Source of the DNA: Acidobacteriota bacterium
Lineage (GTDB): Bacteria; Acidobacteriota; Terriglobia; Terriglobales; Acidobacteriaceae
Length of the DNA stretch: 6,508 nt
Assembly (NCBI GenBank): GCA_021781075.1
Contig: JAJXXN010000284.1
Location: forward strand, 1-6,508
Direction of reading: 5' to 3'
Shown here: piece by piece, positions 5,610 to 6,508 of the stretch
Numbering within the stretch: position 1 is the first letter of the stretch
Layout of the letters: every line of letters begins with the position of its first letter
Translations under genes and position numbers: made by a program
The notes under the pieces: model-generated
What the model saw: the letters and a program-made list of their open reading frames with translations, nothing else
Told to the model about the DNA's origin: nothing
Database searches by the model: none

Positions 5610-6197
5610 GTGATTGAGCGCGACCTGCGGGCGTTCTGCGATTTGCTGCGCGGCGCCAGCCGCGAGGAGTTGCAGTTGATACCCGGCGTCAGCGCGCAGT
5701 ACTGGTGCGGGCAACAAGTGGTGGAACACCTGCTTTTGACGCTGGAGCGGTCGCGCGCCGAGCTGGCGCTCAGGCTGGAACAGCGGCGGCTGAGAATGCA
5801 CAAACGCACCCTGCTGCAGGCGGTCATCAAGTCGCACGTTTTCTGGTTTCATCGCATGCCACGCGGGGTGATTACGCCGCGCGGATTGCGGCCGGAGACA
5901 TGGGAGCCGATGAGCGGCGCCGAACTGGCCGCGCGGTTGATGGATGCGACGCGCGGGGTGGACGAGTTGCTGGCGATGTGCCGGCGCGTCTATGGCATGG
6001 AGCCCTGCGGCGAGCACTGGATGTATGGCCCGCTTCGGGTGGAGGATTGGCGCGCGTATACCGCGATCCATATTCATCATCACCAGAAACAGTTGAAGGT
6101 GGCCATTGAGTATGCGCGCAATCCGCCGGCCGCGCCGGAGCCTGCCTCGCCGTTTTTCAAAGTCGGCAATCGTGGTGTGAAGAACGGGAGCAGTTAA
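5610..6197 (+). CDS. DUF1569 / DinB-superfamily protein
   Basis: The product, 195 residues from the GTG, looks like a helical-bundle protein of the DinB/YfiT-like superfamily, closest by motif to DUF1569. Family members are cytoplasmic and often bind a divalent metal through three histidines. Some act as thiol-dependent transferases, but no substrate can be named here. Supporting motifs are an N-terminal helix with LLRGASREELQLIPG, WCGQQVVEHLL with His40, HWMYGPLRVEDW (136-147), and the HIHHHQKQL helix (154-162) that supplies the remaining ligands. The C-terminus from about 171 is Pro/Ala-rich and probably disordered. The reading frame is open upstream to 5568 and includes an ATT at 5583 with a much better placed ribosome site. 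The protein may therefore begin nine residues earlier with PETHTIHPVIERDL. The stop codon shares the bases TTAA with that of the convergent prepilin peptidase gene. Confidence 0.85.
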   Translation: MIERDLRAFCDLLRGASREELQLIPGVSAQYWCGQQVVEHLLLTLERSRAELALRLEQRRLRMHKRTLLQAVIKSHVFWFHRMPRGVITPRGLRPETWEPMSGAELAARLMDATRGVDELLAMCRRVYGMEPCGEHWMYGPLRVEDWRAYTAIHIHHHQKQLKVAIEYARNPPAAPEPASPFFKVGNRGVKNGSS

Positions 6198-6508
6198 AGC
6201 CCGACGGCGCGCAGATAATACGCGATAAGTTGCCCGCCGAAAAAGTAGCTTGCCATTCCACCAATGCATAAAAAAGTGCCAAAAGGCAGCATTGTGCGCG
6301 CCCAGGCTGGCTGGGCGGGGCTTTCGTTTTCATCCGGTTTGCCGCGCAGGAGCAGGACAGTGGCGAAAGCGGTGGCCAGGAAAATAGCCAGCGTGAAGGT
6401 GAGCAGGGCGCGCTGCCATCCGAGCCAGGCGCCGAGCATCGCCATGAGCTTTGCGTCGCCAAGCCCCATGCCCTCCTCGTGGCGAACCAGAAAATAAACC
6501 CAGAGGAT
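6194..6508 (-). CDS. Prepilin peptidase (type IV leader peptidase), C-terminal part
   Basis: This is the C-terminal 104 residues of a membrane aspartic protease of family A24, which removes the leader from type IV pilins and related type II secretion pseudopilins. The frame is open from the right edge of the window, so the N-terminal part, including the first catalytic aspartate and any zinc/methylase domain, lies outside. Visible here are the GMGLGDAKLMAMLGAWLG motif with the second catalytic aspartate (Asp18 of the fragment), a hydrophobic segment (about 33-54), a short charged loop, and the closing membrane stretch beginning LPFGTFLCIGG. This agrees with the usual end of the family. An internal ATG at 6469 just before the GLGD motif is not the real start, because family-like sequence continues upstream of it. 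The gene converges on the DinB-like gene with a 4-bp stop overlap. The pilus genes it serves are not in the window. Confidence 0.95.
   Translation of the reverse strand: MLWVYFLVRHEEGMGLGDAKLMAMLGAWLGWQRALLTFTLAIFLATAFATVLLLRGKPDENESPAQPAWARTMLPFGTFLCIGGMASYFFGGQLIAYYLRAVGL

Noticed and set aside
5523..6269. Leftward 248-codon frame opposite the DinB-like gene
   Set aside because: It is antisense to a gene with recognisable DUF1569 motifs and reads as Arg/His/Leu-rich shadow sequence. It also overlaps the prepilin peptidase end.

Overview
This 6.5 kb window comes from a GC-rich bacterial chromosome. The best guess for the host is the Acidobacteriota. That rests on the family mix: a zinc-ribbon-rich TopA with a Lys/Ala tail, a small stand-alone SET protein, a Gln/Pro-rich exported TPR protein and a DUF1569/DinB protein. 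No rRNA or other phylogenetic marker is present, so the assignment is an inference. I see no mobile element, CRISPR array, tRNA or rRNA.

Layout from left to right. Positions 1-27 may hold the first nine codons of a leftward gene that runs off the window. Positions 28-553 are a long, AT-richer non-coding stretch with short repeats and a nested inverted repeat just before topA. Positions 554-3391 encode DNA topoisomerase I, the dominant gene. It is followed 18 bp later by a small helical protein of unknown function (3410-3847), very probably in the same transcript. A DUF427 protein (3951-4235) follows after a 103-bp gap that carries a 12-bp direct repeat. Facing it is a leftward SET-domain methyltransferase (4295-4702). 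Divergent from that is an exported TPR protein (4768-5457) with a likely intrinsic terminator behind it. A DUF1569/DinB-like protein (5610-6197) comes next. Its stop codon overlaps the stop of a leftward prepilin peptidase (6194-6508), which is cut by the right edge of the window.

How the genes work together: topA and its neighbour look like a co-transcribed housekeeping pair. The other genes switch strand repeatedly and share no obvious pathway. I therefore read this as an ordinary core-genome neighbourhood, not a defence island or biosynthetic cluster. Points that deserve a second look are the charged insertion and histone-like tail of TopA, the SET methyltransferase encoded nearby, the substituted motif in the DUF427 protein, the possible AUU start of the DinB-like protein, and the structured topA leader. 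No clearly new system is demonstrated by the sequence.
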